Translations under genes and position numbers: made by a program
Shown here: positions 27,095 through 37,973 of the stretch, in pieces
Layout: every line of letters starts with the position of its first letter
Numbering within the stretch: position 1 is the stretch's first letter
The notes under the pieces: generated by a model
Databases searched by the model: none
Seen by the model: only the letters and a program-made list of their open reading frames with translations
What the model was told of the DNA's origin: nothing
Source: Candidatus Moraniibacteriota bacterium
Lineage (GTDB): Bacteria > Patescibacteriota > Minisyncoccia > Moranbacterales > UBA1568
DNA: 54,185 bases
Direction of reading: 5' to 3'
Assembly (NCBI GenBank): GCA_023261645.1
Contig: JAHFOO010000006.1
Location: 1 to 54,185, forward strand

Positions 27095-29170
27095 ATGCCT
27101 TGGATTCTCAAAACAAATTTTGTTGTGCTTTTTCTCTTTGGTGCTGTTTTTTTCCTTCCACTTGATACTTTCACAGTGACAAGAGTCGCTCGATCTCTCA
27201 TAGAACTTTTTTATATTTTTTTCCTCCCAGGAATAAATTTAACATTCCTTATTCAATATTTTTTGAAAAAAAAGTTTTCTCTTCTTGAATTCACAAATGT
27301 TTCTCTTGTTTGCTCCCTCTTTCTTATCCCTCTTTTTCTCACACTTGAGTATACAAAATTCAGGATTCTCACACCAACACTTCCATTTATTAATGCTTTA
27401 CTGATATTTATTCTTACCGCTGGAGTTTTCTTTTTCTATAAAAAAAATACTCATGAAAATATTTTAGAAACTCCAATAAATAAAGAAGTTTTCCTTAAAA
27501 CATTCTTTACAAAAGATTTTGTCTTACCATTTATCTTCTACGTTACAATCATCATAAGTATTATTACAGCCTTTTATCCGCTTCCAGACCTCGATCCATA
27601 TTATTGGATAACGCTGTATAGAACACAGATTCAGAACGGATCCATAACACTCTTAAGTGAACCGCGTCCACTTTTTTCCTCATTAACATATATCTTCACC
27701 CAGGGAGCTCATATCGATTTCTATGCCTACTTCAAATATCTTCTACCGAGTTTTCTTTTATTTCTCCTCTCCCCTTCGGCATTACTTGCTCAGAAATTTT
27801 CACACCCATTACAGAAAATCATTATTTTTTTCTTTCCTTTTGCAAGTGGTATTACACTTATCTTCATCACACTCCCTATCCCTCAGGCCATCGCCAGTAT
27901 AGGATTGTTCTTCTTCTTTGTTTTCCTCACCTATTCGCTCATCGCCAAAGACGCTTTCTTCTATTTTCTTGGCGGTATCGTTCTGTTCTTCGGCTTTTCC
28001 TACCACGAGGCACTCGCTATTCCACTGGCTCTTTGGATTCTCTTTTCTCTCTGGGACTACCGTCAGATCATTTTTCAAAAAACAAAAGAAGACAGACTCA
28101 TCGCATTACTTCTTCTCTTCATCGCACTTCCTTATCTCTACAGTCCTTTACAGTTCATCATTTCTCGTATCACTTCACTTACACCATCTCTCTGGAATGC
28201 TCACCCGAACTTCCTCTTCCCAGAGTACTATGTCAATATCGATGGCAACCAGATGGGCTGGGGTGATTTCTATGGTGTTGCCAAATATTATCTCTTCTAT
28301 ATCGGACCACCCCTCCTGATCACCTTTCTCGGTATACTTATCTTCATCAAAAATAAAGTTGTTCAATCATTTCTCTTTTCTCGAGAAGGAAAGGTACTTA
28401 CAAGTATATTTCTTGTTTTCTTCATTATCGCAGAAATCCTTCCACGTCTTACGGGAATCGCACTCCTTCCAGATCGATCCTGGGTATTTGCAGGGACGAT
28501 AGCTCTCTTCTTTCTGATTCCTCTTTTCTCGATTCCTCTCGGGAAAAATCGATTCTTTCTCTGGCTTATTATTCTAGGATTTACTGCCAATATCAGTGCG
28601 GCAGTCTATATCAATACGCTCAAAAAATATATGATCACAGGAGAACAGATCATTTCTACTGAATGGATCCAGACAAACCTCCCTCAGAACCGAGTCATTC
28701 TCACCGTCGAGAGCGGACGTCTCCTCAGATTTTTCTCAGGATCATCGGTCGTCAGTGTCAAAGATCCGAACTTCTTATTCGATGAAGAAATATTCGAAAA
28801 AGAGTTCAGGAACCAAGAAGATCCATTTTCAGAAACAGATCAGAAAAAAAACATCCTCTCACTTCAGACAGCCGTTGGAAATATCGATACCCAAAATGTC
28901 GCTTCAAATATAGAGGGGGTACGAAATATCCTCGACCAGATAGAATTAGCAGAACAAGCTAAGAATGCAAAAGAAAAAATACTGAAAGAAAACAGAACGT
29001 ATTATATCTACTATGCCGCTCCCAGTCAGAAGAACCCTTATGTCGATCGTCCGTATATGAAGAAATTCGAGAACAAAGAAGATCAGATCATCTTCAATCA
29101 ATTTCCTGACCGATTCAAACTCATCTATTCCAACACAGAAGAGAAAATATTCATCTGGAAAATTTTATGA
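27095..29170 (+). CDS. Large polytopic membrane protein (GT-C or Wzy-like candidate)
   Basis: 691 aa; multi-TM with an extracytoplasmic loop containing PLPDLDPYYWITLYRTQIQNG. Confidence 0.55.
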   Translation: MPWILKTNFVVLFLFGAVFFLPLDTFTVTRVARSLIELFYIFFLPGINLTFLIQYFLKKKFSLLEFTNVSLVCSLFLIPLFLTLEYTKFRILTPTLPFINALLIFILTAGVFFFYKKNTHENILETPINKEVFLKTFFTKDFVLPFIFYVTIIISIITAFYPLPDLDPYYWITLYRTQIQNGSITLLSEPRPLFSSLTYIFTQGAHIDFYAYFKYLLPSFLLFLLSPSALLAQKFSHPLQKIIIFFFPFASGITLIFITLPIPQAIASIGLFFFFVFLTYSLIAKDAFFYFLGGIVLFFGFSYHEALAIPLALWILFSLWDYRQIIFQKTKEDRLIALLLLFIALPYLYSPLQFIISRITSLTPSLWNAHPNFLFPEYYVNIDGNQMGWGDFYGVAKYYLFYIGPPLLITFLGILIFIKNKVVQSFLFSREGKVLTSIFLVFFIIAEILPRLTGIALLPDRSWVFAGTIALFFLIPLFSIPLGKNRFFLWLIILGFTANISAAVYINTLKKYMITGEQIISTEWIQTNLPQNRVILTVESGRLLRFFSGSSVVSVKDPNFLFDEEIFEKEFRNQEDPFSETDQKKNILSLQTAVGNIDTQNVASNIEGVRNILDQIELAEQAKNAKEKILKENRTYYIYYAAPSQKNPYVDRPYMKKFENKEDQIIFNQFPDRFKLIYSNTEEKIFIWKIL

Positions 29171-30327
29171 AACTCCTCGTCTTCTCACCATTCTATCCAC
29201 CGCATATCGGTGGACTCGAAAGCCATAGTGATGAATTCAACAAACATCTTTCACAACGAGATGTGATTATTTCTGTTTTCACTCCACGTCTTCCTCAAGA
29301 TGCTCCGGAAAATGAAACTATTCACAATAACGTCACAATAATACGCTTCCATGCTTTCGAACCGATACATAATTATCCGATGCCGAAATTCTGGCTCGCA
29401 GATTTTTGGCGACAGTGGCACTCTCTTTCTCTTGAGAACTATGATATCGTCATTTCCCGCACCCGATTTTTCTTCCCCTCTTTGATGGCGCTCTGGTATT
29501 CACACAAACACCACATTCCACTTCTCCACATCGAGCACGGCTCCGACTTCGCTCGATTCAACGAAAGTATGAAGACCATATTTGCCAAATTCTACGATTG
29601 GACATTCGGACGTCTCATTCTTCAATCAGCCGATTGTGTCATTGGTAATTCCTATGCTTCAGCTGATTTTGTACGAAAACTTTCCGGAAGAAATGATTGT
29701 AATGTGATTTATCGCGGGACAAATACAGAAAAAATAGAAAATATTGAATTGAACCATGAACTACAAGAAAAATATCGAGACAAAACTATCATCGCTTTTA
29801 TCGGACGATTGATTGATGGCAAAGGGACGCACGATCTCATCACCGCTATCGCTCAATTAAAAAGAAACGATATTATCACCTTCATCATCGGTGGTGGTCC
29901 AGAAGAAGCGAGACTGAAAAAAATGGCATCGGAATATCACCTTGATGACCAGATCATTTTTTTCGGTAATTTTCCATTCAATGAAGCCATCAGTATTCTC
30001 AAGACTGCCGATATCGTCGTCAATCCGAGCTATACTGAAGGGCTTCCGACATCCGTCACTGAATCAGCACTTTGTCAAAAAGCCATCATTGCCACCAACG
30101 TCGGAGGAACACCGGAAGTCATTTCCGGAAATGGCGATGGGTATCTCATCGAACCGAAAAATATCGAACAACTGAAAAAAAAACTCTCTGACTTGATCGA
30201 TCATCCAGAAAAACGCCTGCTCTTCGGCCAAAATGCCTATCAAGAGGTGAGAAATAAATTTTCTTGGGATTATGCAATGAATCAATACCTTGAAATTTTC
30301 TCCAAACTCCTCGATAATAAGAAATAA
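29167..30327 (+). CDS. GT4 family glycosyltransferase
   Basis: KLLVFSPFYPPHIGGLESH; FIGRLIDGKGTHDLI; VNPSYTEGLPTSVTESALCQKAIIATNVGGTPEVI. Confidence 0.92.
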   Translation: MKLLVFSPFYPPHIGGLESHSDEFNKHLSQRDVIISVFTPRLPQDAPENETIHNNVTIIRFHAFEPIHNYPMPKFWLADFWRQWHSLSLENYDIVISRTRFFFPSLMALWYSHKHHIPLLHIEHGSDFARFNESMKTIFAKFYDWTFGRLILQSADCVIGNSYASADFVRKLSGRNDCNVIYRGTNTEKIENIELNHELQEKYRDKTIIAFIGRLIDGKGTHDLITAIAQLKRNDIITFIIGGGPEEARLKKMASEYHLDDQIIFFGNFPFNEAISILKTADIVVNPSYTEGLPTSVTESALCQKAIIATNVGGTPEVISGNGDGYLIEPKNIEQLKKKLSDLIDHPEKRLLFGQNAYQEVRNKFSWDYAMNQYLEIFSKLLDNKK

Positions 30328-30375
30328 CGTACTTTTTTGATTTCTTTTTGTTAATTGTTATCTCTTGACTGTCCT

Positions 30376-32268
30376 ATGTGTGGAATAGCTGGTAAAATCT
30401 CATTCAACCAAAAAGACATATCATCTCAAGAAATTGAGACGATGAGTGATGTCATCAAACACCGTGGTCCGGATGATAGCGGCACATATATTTCTCCAGA
30501 CAAGAAAGTAGGTCTCGGCCACAGAAGGCTCTCGATCATCGATCTCTCTCCGCTCGGACATCAACCGATGCGATACAAAGACCGTTACGAAATTGTATTC
30601 AATGGAGAAATCTACAATTTCCAAGAAAAGCGTGAGATGCTCGAAAAGGATGGCTATGTATTCGCTTCCCACTCTGATACCGAAGTCATTCTTGCTCTCT
30701 ATGACAAGTATGGAAAAGAATGCGTACAACATCTGAGAGGTATGTTCGCCTTTGCCATCTATGATGAGAAAGAACAAAGCATCTTCTGTGTGAGAGACCG
30801 AGTCGGCAAGAAACCATTCAAATACTATATCGATGACAACGTCTTTCTCTTCTCCTCAGAGCTCAAAGCTATCCTGACACAGCCCGAATACCACAAAGAG
30901 CCTGATTACATCGCTATACACCATTACTTGACGCTTCAGTACGTTCCTGCCCCACTGACAGGCTTCGTCGGTATCAAGAAGCTCCAGCCAGCTCATTATC
31001 TGTATATTGACCTCAAAACTAAGAAGGTAGAAAAAGAACGCTACTGGAAACTTGATTATGGAAAGAAGCTCGATCTTTCAGAAGAAGAATGGAAGAAACG
31101 TATCATTGATAAACTCGAAGAATCAGTCAAACTTCGGATGATTTCCGATGTTCCTATCGGCGCGTTCCTTTCTGGTGGGATTGATTCCAGTGCTGTAGTA
31201 GCTCTCATGGCCAAGAACTCCAAAACTCCGATAAAAACATTTTCGATAGGTTTTGAAGAAGAAAAATTCAATGAACTCAAATATGCGAAAATAATCGCGG
31301 AGAAATTCAAAACGGATCATACAGAATTCATTGTGAAACCTGATGCTATTCATCTCCTCCCGATGCTCGTCAGGCAGTATGAGGAACCGTATGCTGATTC
31401 TAGCGCCCTCCCTACCTATTACGTTGCCAAACTCACTCGCGAGCACGTCACCGTGGCGCTCAATGGCGATGGCGGAGATGAAAACTTCGCTGGCTATAGC
31501 CGATACAGCGCATTTCAAATTTCTACGCTACTCGACCGCCTTGACTTCCTCAATCGTCTCATCGGAAGACCACTCACTGGATTCCTCGCCAAGAATATCC
31601 GTACGACATTTTTCGACCGTCTCTACCGTTTTTCGAAAAGCCTCTCCGATGATTATCGTAGACGCTATCTCTCCTATACCGCCTACTTCACCAATGAACA
31701 GAAATCCGAACTCTACACCGATGAATTCAAACGAAAAATTCAGGATCAGGACACCTACGATATCATCGCTCAAGAATTCAAAAAGTCAGGATCAAAGAAC
31801 CGAACAGAGCAAGCAGTCTATGCCGATTTTATGACGTATCTTCCAGATGATCTCTTGACCAAGGTGGATATAGACACTATGGCAGTGTCTCTTGAAGGAC
31901 GCTCTCCTTTCTTAGATCATGAATTTTTGGAACTCACCGCACAAATACCATTTCACTTGAAACTCAAGGGTCTCAATAACAAAAAGTATATTCTCAAAGA
32001 ATCCCTTCGTGGCATCATCCCGGATGAGGTGATGTTCCGACCAAAGATGGGATTTACTGCTCCGATAGATAGATGGTTCTGCACTGAACTCAAAGATTAT
32101 ACAAGAGAAAAACTTCTCGATGGTCGTCTCGTAAAAGATGGTCTTTTCAAGAAAGAATACATCCAGCATATCCTCGATCAACACTGTAATACGAATATAA
32201 ACTTTTCACCTCACATTTGGGCACTTCTTACCCTCGAACTCTGGTTTGAGGAATACTTTCCGGCATGA
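30376..32268 (+). CDS. asnB: Asparagine synthase (glutamine-hydrolysing) family protein
   Basis: MCGIAGKISFNQ (N-terminal Cys nucleophile); GAFLSGGIDSSAVVALMA; LNGDGGDENFAGYSRY. Start trimmed to the ATG at 30376. Confidence 0.92.
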   Translation: MCGIAGKISFNQKDISSQEIETMSDVIKHRGPDDSGTYISPDKKVGLGHRRLSIIDLSPLGHQPMRYKDRYEIVFNGEIYNFQEKREMLEKDGYVFASHSDTEVILALYDKYGKECVQHLRGMFAFAIYDEKEQSIFCVRDRVGKKPFKYYIDDNVFLFSSELKAILTQPEYHKEPDYIAIHHYLTLQYVPAPLTGFVGIKKLQPAHYLYIDLKTKKVEKERYWKLDYGKKLDLSEEEWKKRIIDKLEESVKLRMISDVPIGAFLSGGIDSSAVVALMAKNSKTPIKTFSIGFEEEKFNELKYAKIIAEKFKTDHTEFIVKPDAIHLLPMLVRQYEEPYADSSALPTYYVAKLTREHVTVALNGDGGDENFAGYSRYSAFQISTLLDRLDFLNRLIGRPLTGFLAKNIRTTFFDRLYRFSKSLSDDYRRRYLSYTAYFTNEQKSELYTDEFKRKIQDQDTYDIIAQEFKKSGSKNRTEQAVYADFMTYLPDDLLTKVDIDTMAVSLEGRSPFLDHEFLELTAQIPFHLKLKGLNNKKYILKESLRGIIPDEVMFRPKMGFTAPIDRWFCTELKDYTREKLLDGRLVKDGLFKKEYIQHILDQHCNTNINFSPHIWALLTLELWFEEYFPA

Positions 32269-32303
32269 TATAATAATTAAATTAATCAATAAATTTAGAA
32301 ACC

Positions 32304-33392
32304 ATGCGACGAAATCATCTCTCGTATCTCTCTGATCCAGTCTCAAATAATCCGTTTGATATTACCGTCTTCGAAGAAGCGGAATCGCACGTAATTTCCG
32401 GCCTCGTCACAACAGTAGATTCCTGGTACCCAATCATAAACGGTATCCCTAGAATACTCATAGACGAGCTGAAGACAAACATCCTCCAAACTCATCAAGA
32501 CTTTTTCAAAACTTGGAAAGAAAAATTACCCGAAAATATTCACGCTGAGTGGCAGAAAGCTATCGATAATATTCCTGATCTTGATGTCTTCGTCAAACAC
32601 CAGAAGAAAACAGCTGAAAGTTTCGCCTACGAATGGAAGTATATCTATAAAGAAAATAACTACGAGAAAAGCAATTTCTTTCATTTTCTCTCACCATTTT
32701 TAAAAGAAGAAGATTTGAGAGGAAAAAAGACACTCGATATCGGATGTGGATCCGGACGCTTCACGAAGTGGGCAGGACTCTCAGAAACTGAGGTTTCATT
32801 TGGAACAGATCTTGGAGAAACTGTTGGAGTCGCCTATGAGATGACCAAAGATATTCCGAACATTTGTGTTGTCCAGGCCGACATCTATCATATGCCGTTT
32901 ACTGATACTTTCGATATTGCCTATTCGATCGGGGTACTCCACCATCTTCCCAAACCGCAAGACGGATTCTCCCGTCTTCCGAAAACTCTCAGGGCAGGCG
33001 GAAAGATGCTTATTTGGGTTTACAACAGACGGAACAATGCTCGTGCCCTCTATTTCTATGAACCGCTTCGTGATTTCTTGAAAAAACTCCCTAAGCCAAT
33101 TCTCTTCAAACTTTGCTACATTCCTGGATTTATTGTTCATCTCATCAATCTTTTCGGGAAACTCCTCAAGATGATGGGATTCAAATCACTCGCTACAAAA
33201 CTCCCCTTCGCTTACTATGCCAATTTCTCTTTCAATATGAAGCTCAATGATGCCTTTGATGTTCTTGCAACACCAAAGAGCAATTACTACTACGTAGAGG
33301 AAATAAGAAAATGGTTTACCGATGCTTCTCTGAAAAATATTGATGCCTACGAACATCCAGAAGCCGGTATCACTTGCATTGGAACGGAATAA
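32304..33392 (+). CDS. SAM-dependent methyltransferase
   Basis: KTLDIGCGSGRFTKW; DIAYSIGVLHHLPKPQDGF; LRAGGKMLIWVYN. Confidence 0.88.
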   Translation: MRRNHLSYLSDPVSNNPFDITVFEEAESHVISGLVTTVDSWYPIINGIPRILIDELKTNILQTHQDFFKTWKEKLPENIHAEWQKAIDNIPDLDVFVKHQKKTAESFAYEWKYIYKENNYEKSNFFHFLSPFLKEEDLRGKKTLDIGCGSGRFTKWAGLSETEVSFGTDLGETVGVAYEMTKDIPNICVVQADIYHMPFTDTFDIAYSIGVLHHLPKPQDGFSRLPKTLRAGGKMLIWVYNRRNNARALYFYEPLRDFLKKLPKPILFKLCYIPGFIVHLINLFGKLLKMMGFKSLATKLPFAYYANFSFNMKLNDAFDVLATPKSNYYYVEEIRKWFTDASLKNIDAYEHPEAGITCIGTE

Positions 33393-33421
33393 GGATTTTT
33401 TTTGTTTAGCAGAAGACATGT

Positions 33422-34561
33422 ATGAGCCAAAAGAAAAGAATTCTTCATATTATCCAATCCCTTGGTAATGGTGGGTGCGAGAATATGCTTCTTCGAACAC
33501 TTCCTCTCCTCGATGATTTTGAGCATAAAATTATCACTCTGAAAGAACTCGGCGACCTTGCCTCAAAATTTGTTTCTGTCGGTATTGCAGTGGAAACTAT
33601 TCATTGTGACGGACTCCTTGATATTTCTGGTATTTTTCGTCTTCGTAAAATCGTCACAAAAGGAAATCCTGATATCATTCTCACATATCTCTTCCATGCT
33701 GATGTACTTGGTCGCCTCGCACTCCATAATGCGACCAAAGCGACCATCATTCCCTTTCTCCGCACCACATACAATCATCCGAAGTATCTTATCGCCCGTA
33801 TCCTCGAATGGCTCACCAAACCGATCGTCAATCGATACCTCGCCAATTCTGAGGCGGTCAAAGATTTTTATGTTAAAAATATCGGCATACACCAAGAAAA
33901 AATCACCGTCATTCCCAATGGCATCGACGTGGAATATTTTGATTCCATCAAACCAAATTTAGAACTCAGAAAATCCATTGGGATTCATCCAAATGATTTT
34001 GTCATCATCTGTGTTTCCAATCTTCATATTAATAAAGGTCATAAATATCTCTTGGAAGCTTTTGAGAAATTACATACAAGTAACAATGAAACAGCAAAAA
34101 CCATTCAACCATTTAATTTCAGACTCCTCCTTGTTGGTGATGGTCCTGAAAAAGAAAATCTACAAAATCAAAGCAAAAACTATCAAAGCAAAAAAAATAT
34201 TTTATTTCTTGGAAAAAGAACTGACGTTCCTCAACTTCTCAGGATATCCAATCTCTTCATCCTCCCCACCCTCTTTGAAGGACAATCAAATGCTCTTATG
34301 GAAGCTATGGCATCAGGACTACCTATTATCACTACTGATATTCCAGAAAATAAAGTTCTTATAGAAAATGAAAAAACAGGACTGCTTGTTCCTATAAAAA
34401 ATTCAAAGATACTATTAGAAGGAATGCTTTCTTTAATAAAAAATGATAATCTAAGAATGACTATGGGGCAGTCCTCACAAAAATCTATCAAGGAAAATTT
34501 CAATCTCAAGAAAACAACTTCCTTATTTTCTGATTTCTTAAGTAATAGTTTAAAAAAATGA
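33422..34561 (+). CDS. GT4 family glycosyltransferase
   Basis: LHIIQSLGNGGCENMLLRTLP; VIPNGIDVEYFDS; FILPTLFEGQSNALMEAMASGLPIITT. Confidence 0.92.
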   Translation: MSQKKRILHIIQSLGNGGCENMLLRTLPLLDDFEHKIITLKELGDLASKFVSVGIAVETIHCDGLLDISGIFRLRKIVTKGNPDIILTYLFHADVLGRLALHNATKATIIPFLRTTYNHPKYLIARILEWLTKPIVNRYLANSEAVKDFYVKNIGIHQEKITVIPNGIDVEYFDSIKPNLELRKSIGIHPNDFVIICVSNLHINKGHKYLLEAFEKLHTSNNETAKTIQPFNFRLLLVGDGPEKENLQNQSKNYQSKKNILFLGKRTDVPQLLRISNLFILPTLFEGQSNALMEAMASGLPIITTDIPENKVLIENEKTGLLVPIKNSKILLEGMLSLIKNDNLRMTMGQSSQKSIKENFNLKKTTSLFSDFLSNSLKK

Positions 34562-35295
34562 AATTTCCTAAACTTCAATATCTTTTTCGCTTAGACGATA
34601 TCTGCCCAACAATGAATTGGGATAATTTTTTCAAACTTCAAATCATCTTCGAAAAATATAATATTAAACCAATACTTGGGGTTATTCCAAATAATCAAGA
34701 TACGCAATTAAATATAGATCTTCCACGAGAAGATTTCTGGCAAATAATCCGTGATTTACATCAAAAAGGATGGATAATTGCCCAACATGGCTATCAACAT
34801 AAATATGTTACCAATAAATCCGGTATCATTAGACTCAATAAATATAGTGAATTTACTGGCCTCTCCTATAATGAACAATTCAAAAAAATAAAAAATGGAA
34901 TGACCATCTTAGAAGAAAAAATAGGAGAAAGGCCAGTCTGGTGGATGGCCCCTGCTCATAATTTTGATAAAAATACTTGCAAGGTACTCAAAAAATTGAA
35001 TTTTAAATACATAACTGACGGCATCGCGCTATTCCCATTCAAGAAATATGAATTATATTGGATTCCTCAACAAATCTGGAGGCCACAGAAAAAATCATTT
35101 GGCACATGGACAATCTGCATTCACCCGAATAGCGTTGACAATAATTTTATCAGACAATTAGATTTTTTTATAGCTAATAATATTGAATTTTTAAATAGAG
35201 TAGACTTGACTCCAAAAAAAAGTGTTCTCAATTTACTCTTTACTTTTTACTGGTATGGAAAAGAATATTTCTATAAATTTCTTAAAAATATTTGA
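34558..35295 (+). CDS. DUF2334/polysaccharide deacetylase-like protein
   Basis: LQYLFRLDDICPTMNWDNF; ILGVIPNNQD; GWIIAQHGYQHKYVT; ATGA overlap with the preceding gene. Confidence 0.8.
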   Translation: MKFPKLQYLFRLDDICPTMNWDNFFKLQIIFEKYNIKPILGVIPNNQDTQLNIDLPREDFWQIIRDLHQKGWIIAQHGYQHKYVTNKSGIIRLNKYSEFTGLSYNEQFKKIKNGMTILEEKIGERPVWWMAPAHNFDKNTCKVLKKLNFKYITDGIALFPFKKYELYWIPQQIWRPQKKSFGTWTICIHPNSVDNNFIRQLDFFIANNIEFLNRVDLTPKKSVLNLLFTFYWYGKEYFYKFLKNI

Positions 35296-36055
35296 CCCCT
35301 CTCATCAAAGCAAGAAGCTTCAATATTGGGTTATTTATTCTGTAGTAATGGACACTATCAACTAACTCTTGAGTAAAGTTAAGTTTATACTGTGTTATTT
35401 TAAATTTATCATCATTTTTATCAGTACATATTTGACCAAAGTCAAACATTTGGTAGTTATTCTCAACTCCATATTTACAAATTTCGAAGATGAGTCTCCT
35501 CGAAGAGTTGCTAACAGTTTTTAGAAACTCTTTATCTCCATTGTTTAACCGTTTGGAACAAATTATGTTTGCTCTAAGTATTTTTCCATTATCATAACAG
35601 AGCACAGCAGAAACGATTTCTTTTTTATAGTATGCTAAAAATAGTTTTGAATGATTCCTTAAGTTGTTTAGTGAAGGGATCTTATTTAATCTTTTTTTTG
35701 TATTTTCAAAATTTCTGTACAATTCATAAAACCCTTCGAAATTAGAGGAATCATTTTCGAAAAATAAATCCTTGTTCTCTGTTGTTTTATTTATCTCGTT
35801 TCGAGTTGTTTTATTAAATTTACCAAAAATATCCTCTAGATTATTGTTGAAGTAAATAACGGGTGTCTTATACAAAACTTTAAAAAATCGATGAGTATCT
35901 AAATTTTTCAAATTTACAAAATGTAATTGCGAAAAATCTTTAGACAGAAAAGGATCCTGCAAAATATAGTTGGCGAACGAAAAGCCTGCTCTTTTTTCAA
36001 TAAATCTTATCATATTAATTATTTGTTTAGTTCCAAAATAAAATTTTACCGTCAA
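35282..36055 (-). CDS. FemAB/GNAT-like acyltransferase
   Basis: 257 aa; GKFNKTTRNEINKTTE; LFLAYYKKEIVSAVLCYDNGKI; YQMFDFGQI. Confidence 0.6.
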   Translation of the reverse strand: MTVKFYFGTKQIINMIRFIEKRAGFSFANYILQDPFLSKDFSQLHFVNLKNLDTHRFFKVLYKTPVIYFNNNLEDIFGKFNKTTRNEINKTTENKDLFFENDSSNFEGFYELYRNFENTKKRLNKIPSLNNLRNHSKLFLAYYKKEIVSAVLCYDNGKILRANIICSKRLNNGDKEFLKTVSNSSRRLIFEICKYGVENNYQMFDFGQICTDKNDDKFKITQYKLNFTQELVDSVHYYRINNPILKLLALMRGVKYF

Positions 36056-37026
36056 TTTCTATCTCGAACGAGAGCTCTAAAAAAACCTTTCTTATAATTC
36101 TCGGCAACGACTGATGGTGAAAAATTAGCCTTAACCCAAATAGCTATTAATTCAGAGTCTTTATCTGATTGTTTTTCTGCTTCAAGGAGAGCTTCAGCAA
36201 TTGCTACTGGATCGTTTTTCACTGTTTGTCCTGGTATAGCCTCTGATGAACCATGATATCCCTCCACTACCACACAAGGAAGCTTCAGCAATTCTGCTTC
36301 AAGAATACTTCGTCCAAGAGTGTCTAAATTTGAATAATGAAGATAGATACGAGATCTGCAATAATATGTATGCATATCTTCAACATTGGTCAGAATTTTA
36401 ACACGAGGTTCATCTATATATAATTTTTCAAAAACTTTTCGATAAGGTCCATCTTTCCCGATTATTAAAAAAGTGTAACGCTCAGGAAGGTTCGCAAGAA
36501 TTGGTCTCAGATTAAGAAGAGGAAAACATTTGTGACGATATTTAAAACTAGTAACTGTGATAATCTGATGACCTGTAGACGGCTGAGAACAAGGTTGTAG
36601 AGGAGTATAAGAGAGATAAGGAATAGTAATTTCTCTTTTCTTTAAAAAAGGAAATTTTTTTAGATATTCTTCTTTTGTAAAGATAGATAAAGGAAAGAGA
36701 TGATCAGTATAGTGCAAACCGAGCCAAAGTATTGAAAAAGAAGCCCATCGAAGAAGAGTAGGCATTTCTTGATACTCAACCCATGCAAGCCCATTGAGCG
36801 TAATCGTGTAGCGTATTCTAAAACAAAACTTTGCAATAAGACATACCAATAAACCAGCCTGCGGATTAGAAGTGTGAACAAGATCAAACTGTTGCAGGTA
36901 CCAAGCGTCTCGGAATATTGAACGGCGGCGCTGTTGTGAGGTAACCAAAAAATCATTAGCCAATTGATTAACAATCATCTCTGAAACATCATATCTATCA
37001 TTGTATATACACAAACGAGCTTTCAT
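36052..37026 (-). CDS. GT4-like glycosyltransferase
   Basis: ARLCIYNDRYDVSEMIV; IITVTSFKYRHKCFPLL; YLHYSNLDTLGRSILEAELLKLPCVV. Confidence 0.75.
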   Translation of the reverse strand: MKARLCIYNDRYDVSEMIVNQLANDFLVTSQQRRRSIFRDAWYLQQFDLVHTSNPQAGLLVCLIAKFCFRIRYTITLNGLAWVEYQEMPTLLRWASFSILWLGLHYTDHLFPLSIFTKEEYLKKFPFLKKREITIPYLSYTPLQPCSQPSTGHQIITVTSFKYRHKCFPLLNLRPILANLPERYTFLIIGKDGPYRKVFEKLYIDEPRVKILTNVEDMHTYYCRSRIYLHYSNLDTLGRSILEAELLKLPCVVVEGYHGSSEAIPGQTVKNDPVAIAEALLEAEKQSDKDSELIAIWVKANFSPSVVAENYKKGFFRALVRDRN

Positions 37027-37059
37027 AAATAACAGTTAGTAAAAAATACTCGATGGAAA

Positions 37060-37911
37060 TTATTTGCTATGTATTTCACTGTGTTTTTCCTTTTTAGCCA
37101 CTAACAATCTGGTATCGTCACAACGCTGTTTATATTCATCATACAAAGTTTTTGGACAATGTTTTATAAATAATAAGTAGTCTCTCTCTAAGAGAATTTT
37201 CATACTATTCTTATCCAGTGTTTCCGTTAATTTATCCCATTCAATATGATCATCCTGGAACACATGAATATCTCCTTCCGATCTAAATTTTGGATTTATC
37301 AGCGCCTTGAATGCATCTATCCAATACGATAACAGAAACAAATGTCTAACTCTTTCAAACTTTGTTTTTTTTAAAATTTCCAAATCAAGCAATGCTTTGT
37401 ATTTCTTATAATCATCACTTTGTTCCCATATATTTGGAGACGATTCATGATCAATGAACAAAATTCCACCAGGTTTCAAAACGCGGGTAAGCTCCTTAAC
37501 AAGAGATAGATAATCAGGGATATGATGCAAGACAGAGTATGTCGCGATAAAATCAAATGTATCATTTTTAACATTCGATAAATCTTTCCCATTTAATGGA
37601 AGAAAGGAAAGTTTATCGAAAAATTGTTTAGCATATTTATATCTAACTAGCTCTAAAAATTTTTTTGAAACATCCGCTGCAGTAACATGCATCCCGACTC
37701 GTAACAAATGCTGCGTTAAATTTCCAGCACCACAACCAAAATCTAAAGCAGTTATTTCTTTCGACCCGGTCTCAATTTCTTCGAAGGATTCTTCGATACA
37801 AGCTTTCAATCTTGCTTGTTCTGTATCGTTATATATTTCTATATGTTCTTTTTCATATTTCTGAGAAATTTTATCGTGTGCCTTTATATTATAATGGAGC
37901 TGTTCATTCAT
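37060..37911 (-). CDS. Class-I SAM-dependent methyltransferase
   Basis: TALDFGCGAGNLTQHLL; FDFIATYSVLHHIPDY; VLKPGGILFIDHE. Confidence 0.9.
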   Translation of the reverse strand: MNEQLHYNIKAHDKISQKYEKEHIEIYNDTEQARLKACIEESFEEIETGSKEITALDFGCGAGNLTQHLLRVGMHVTAADVSKKFLELVRYKYAKQFFDKLSFLPLNGKDLSNVKNDTFDFIATYSVLHHIPDYLSLVKELTRVLKPGGILFIDHESSPNIWEQSDDYKKYKALLDLEILKKTKFERVRHLFLLSYWIDAFKALINPKFRSEGDIHVFQDDHIEWDKLTETLDKNSMKILLERDYLLFIKHCPKTLYDEYKQRCDDTRLLVAKKEKHSEIHSK

Positions 37912-37973
37912 AAAAAATAAATATATATTAAAACACGAGCACTTAAAGCGAAAAAATATTCGTATTCGCTCAA